Shown: in pieces, positions 44,606 through 45,262 of the stretch | Numbering within the stretch: position 1 is the stretch's first letter | Layout of the letters: the number at the start of each line of letters is the position of its first letter | Source of the DNA: an uncultured Granulosicoccaceae bacterium | Lineage (GTDB): Bacteria; Pseudomonadota; Gammaproteobacteria; Granulosicoccales; Granulosicoccaceae | Length of the DNA: 45,262 nucleotides | NCBI GenBank assembly: GCA_937958675.1 | Contig: CALGND010000084.1 | Span: 1 to 45,262, forward strand | Reading direction: 5' to 3' | Translations under genes and position numbers: made by a program | Notes under the pieces: model-generated | The model's input: only the letters and a program-made list of their open reading frames with translations | Database searches by the model: none | What the model was told of the DNA's origin: nothing

Positions 44606-45262
44606 ATGTCTAAAACAGTTCGGTTTTTTGAAATTATTCAACTGCTAAGGGCAGCCAACAAGCCGTTACTGGCACGCGATATGGCAGAAACTCTTGAAGT
44701 GTCGGTACGCACTATCTACCGAGATATCGCTACCTTGCAAGGCCTGCGTACGCCCATTATCGGCGAGCCCGGCATTGGCTATGTCATGCAATCAGGCTAC
44801 GATCTACCGCCATTAAATTTCAACTCAGAGGAGGCAGAGGCTTTAACCGTTGGCTTGAGCCTGATTGCGCGCACAGGCGACGCCGGTTTATGGAAAGCCG
44901 CCGAAACTGCGATGCGCAAACTCAACCCCGCCACCAATGAGTCAAAACACCTTCTGACATCAAGCTATGGCACAGCGGAATCAGTGGGTGCAGATCCAGG
45001 CATGATGCGTTCAGCCATACGCGCAGAACAAAAGATATCAATCAGCTACACCGACAGTAATGGCAATGTTACCTACCGAGTTATCTGGCCGCTTGTGCTA
45101 ATTTACTATTCTGATAACACCATGCTCGTCAGCTGGTGCGAGCTAAGGCAAGCCATACGCCACTTTAGACTGGACCGAATGGCATCAAGCCAAGTACATA
45201 ATGAGGATTTTTCTGGGCGAGGCGAACAGCTAAGAGATGAGTGGGAACGCACCATGAAAGCT
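44606..45262 (+). CDS. YafY-type HTH and WYL-domain transcriptional regulator, cut at window end
   Basis: The frame is open from ATG 44606 to the last base, 219 codons with no stop, so the 3' end lies outside. The N-terminal helix-turn-helix (about 5-60) contains LEVSVRTIYRDIATL, typical of HTH_11 regulators. A middle region and a WYL-like domain (about 140-215, ISISYTDSNGN, VIWPLVLIYY and HFRLDRM) follow. Members of this family are usually 220-235 residues, so little is missing. It is divergent from the EamA-GNAT-fosA cluster and may regulate it. Confidence 0.9.
   Translation, partial: MSKTVRFFEIIQLLRAANKPLLARDMAETLEVSVRTIYRDIATLQGLRTPIIGEPGIGYVMQSGYDLPPLNFNSEEAEALTVGLSLIARTGDAGLWKAAETAMRKLNPATNESKHLLTSSYGTAESVGADPGMMRSAIRAEQKISISYTDSNGNVTYRVIWPLVLIYYSDNTMLVSWCELRQAIRHFRLDRMASSQVHNEDFSGRGEQLRDEWERTMKA

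Noticed and set aside
1..45262. CRISPR arrays, tRNA, rRNA, transposase or integrase genes
   Set aside because: I looked for regularly spaced repeats, cloverleaf-like ends and mobile-element proteins and found none I could support.

Overview
The window reads as chromosomal DNA of a free-living, probably marine or aquatic gammaproteobacterium. The support is the glyQ-glyS-gmhB-plsC gene order, a 469-residue type I glutamine synthetase with an adenylylation tyrosine, NtrB/NtrC, class 2 PyrD, HolA, a PatZ-type lysine acetyltransferase, a FosA-type enzyme and many secreted or lipid-anchored envelope proteins. Base composition is moderate and fairly even. I see no transposase, integrase, phage gene, CRISPR array, tRNA or rRNA. 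The genus cannot be fixed from sequence alone.

Layout. 1-617: non-coding DNA with two copies of a ~157-bp structured repeat. 618-2132: secreted RCC1-like propeller protein. 2206-6556 (minus): glyQ-glyS-gmhB-plsC, a translationally coupled housekeeping operon. 6557-8961: glnA with an NtrC-type operator, then a small membrane protein. 9152-13371: glutathione transferase-like protein, 2-oxoglutarate oxygenase, ntrB and ntrC. 13431-17269 (minus): GNAT with a REP-like 5' end, pilin-like protein, asnS and holA. 17297-20989 (plus): pyrD, a DHH phosphoesterase, a lipoprotein and a BLUF photoreceptor. 21016-25574: an HDAC-family deacetylase divergent from a PatZ-type acetyltransferase, then an alpha/beta hydrolase. 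25576-28863 (minus): SWIM-SNF2 helicase. 29156-30369: a DUF4398 lipoprotein and a DUF4398-OmpA lipoprotein, closed by a bidirectional terminator. 30488-32369 (minus): two envelope proteins. 32607-33182: EndoU-type nuclease. 33304-39014: a polyamine-family ABC importer plus a MetE-like methyltransferase. 39066-45262: a large secreted protein, PhnA-like protein, ICMT-like methyltransferase, TfoX-N protein, FosA, GNAT, EamA exporter and a WYL regulator running off the end.

Most notable points. (1) NtrC has an intact Walker A, Walker B and Fis helix-turn-helix, but the sigma54-contact motif GAFTGA reads GAITHD. The DNA upstream of glnA has a perfect NtrC palindrome but no GG-N10-GC on the glnA strand, so no -24/-12 promoter. 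Together these suggest a sigma54-independent NtrC in a gammaproteobacterium, analogous to Rhodobacter capsulatus NtrC. (2) The second permease of the importer carries an extra predicted membrane helix and a 132-residue tail with three near-identical 18-residue motifs. Ten of the fifteen invariant positions use different synonymous codons, so the peptide itself appears to be under selection. (3) A lysine acetyltransferase and an HDAC-family deacetylase are divergently paired. (4) A membrane-tethered EndoU-like nuclease has no visible immunity gene.
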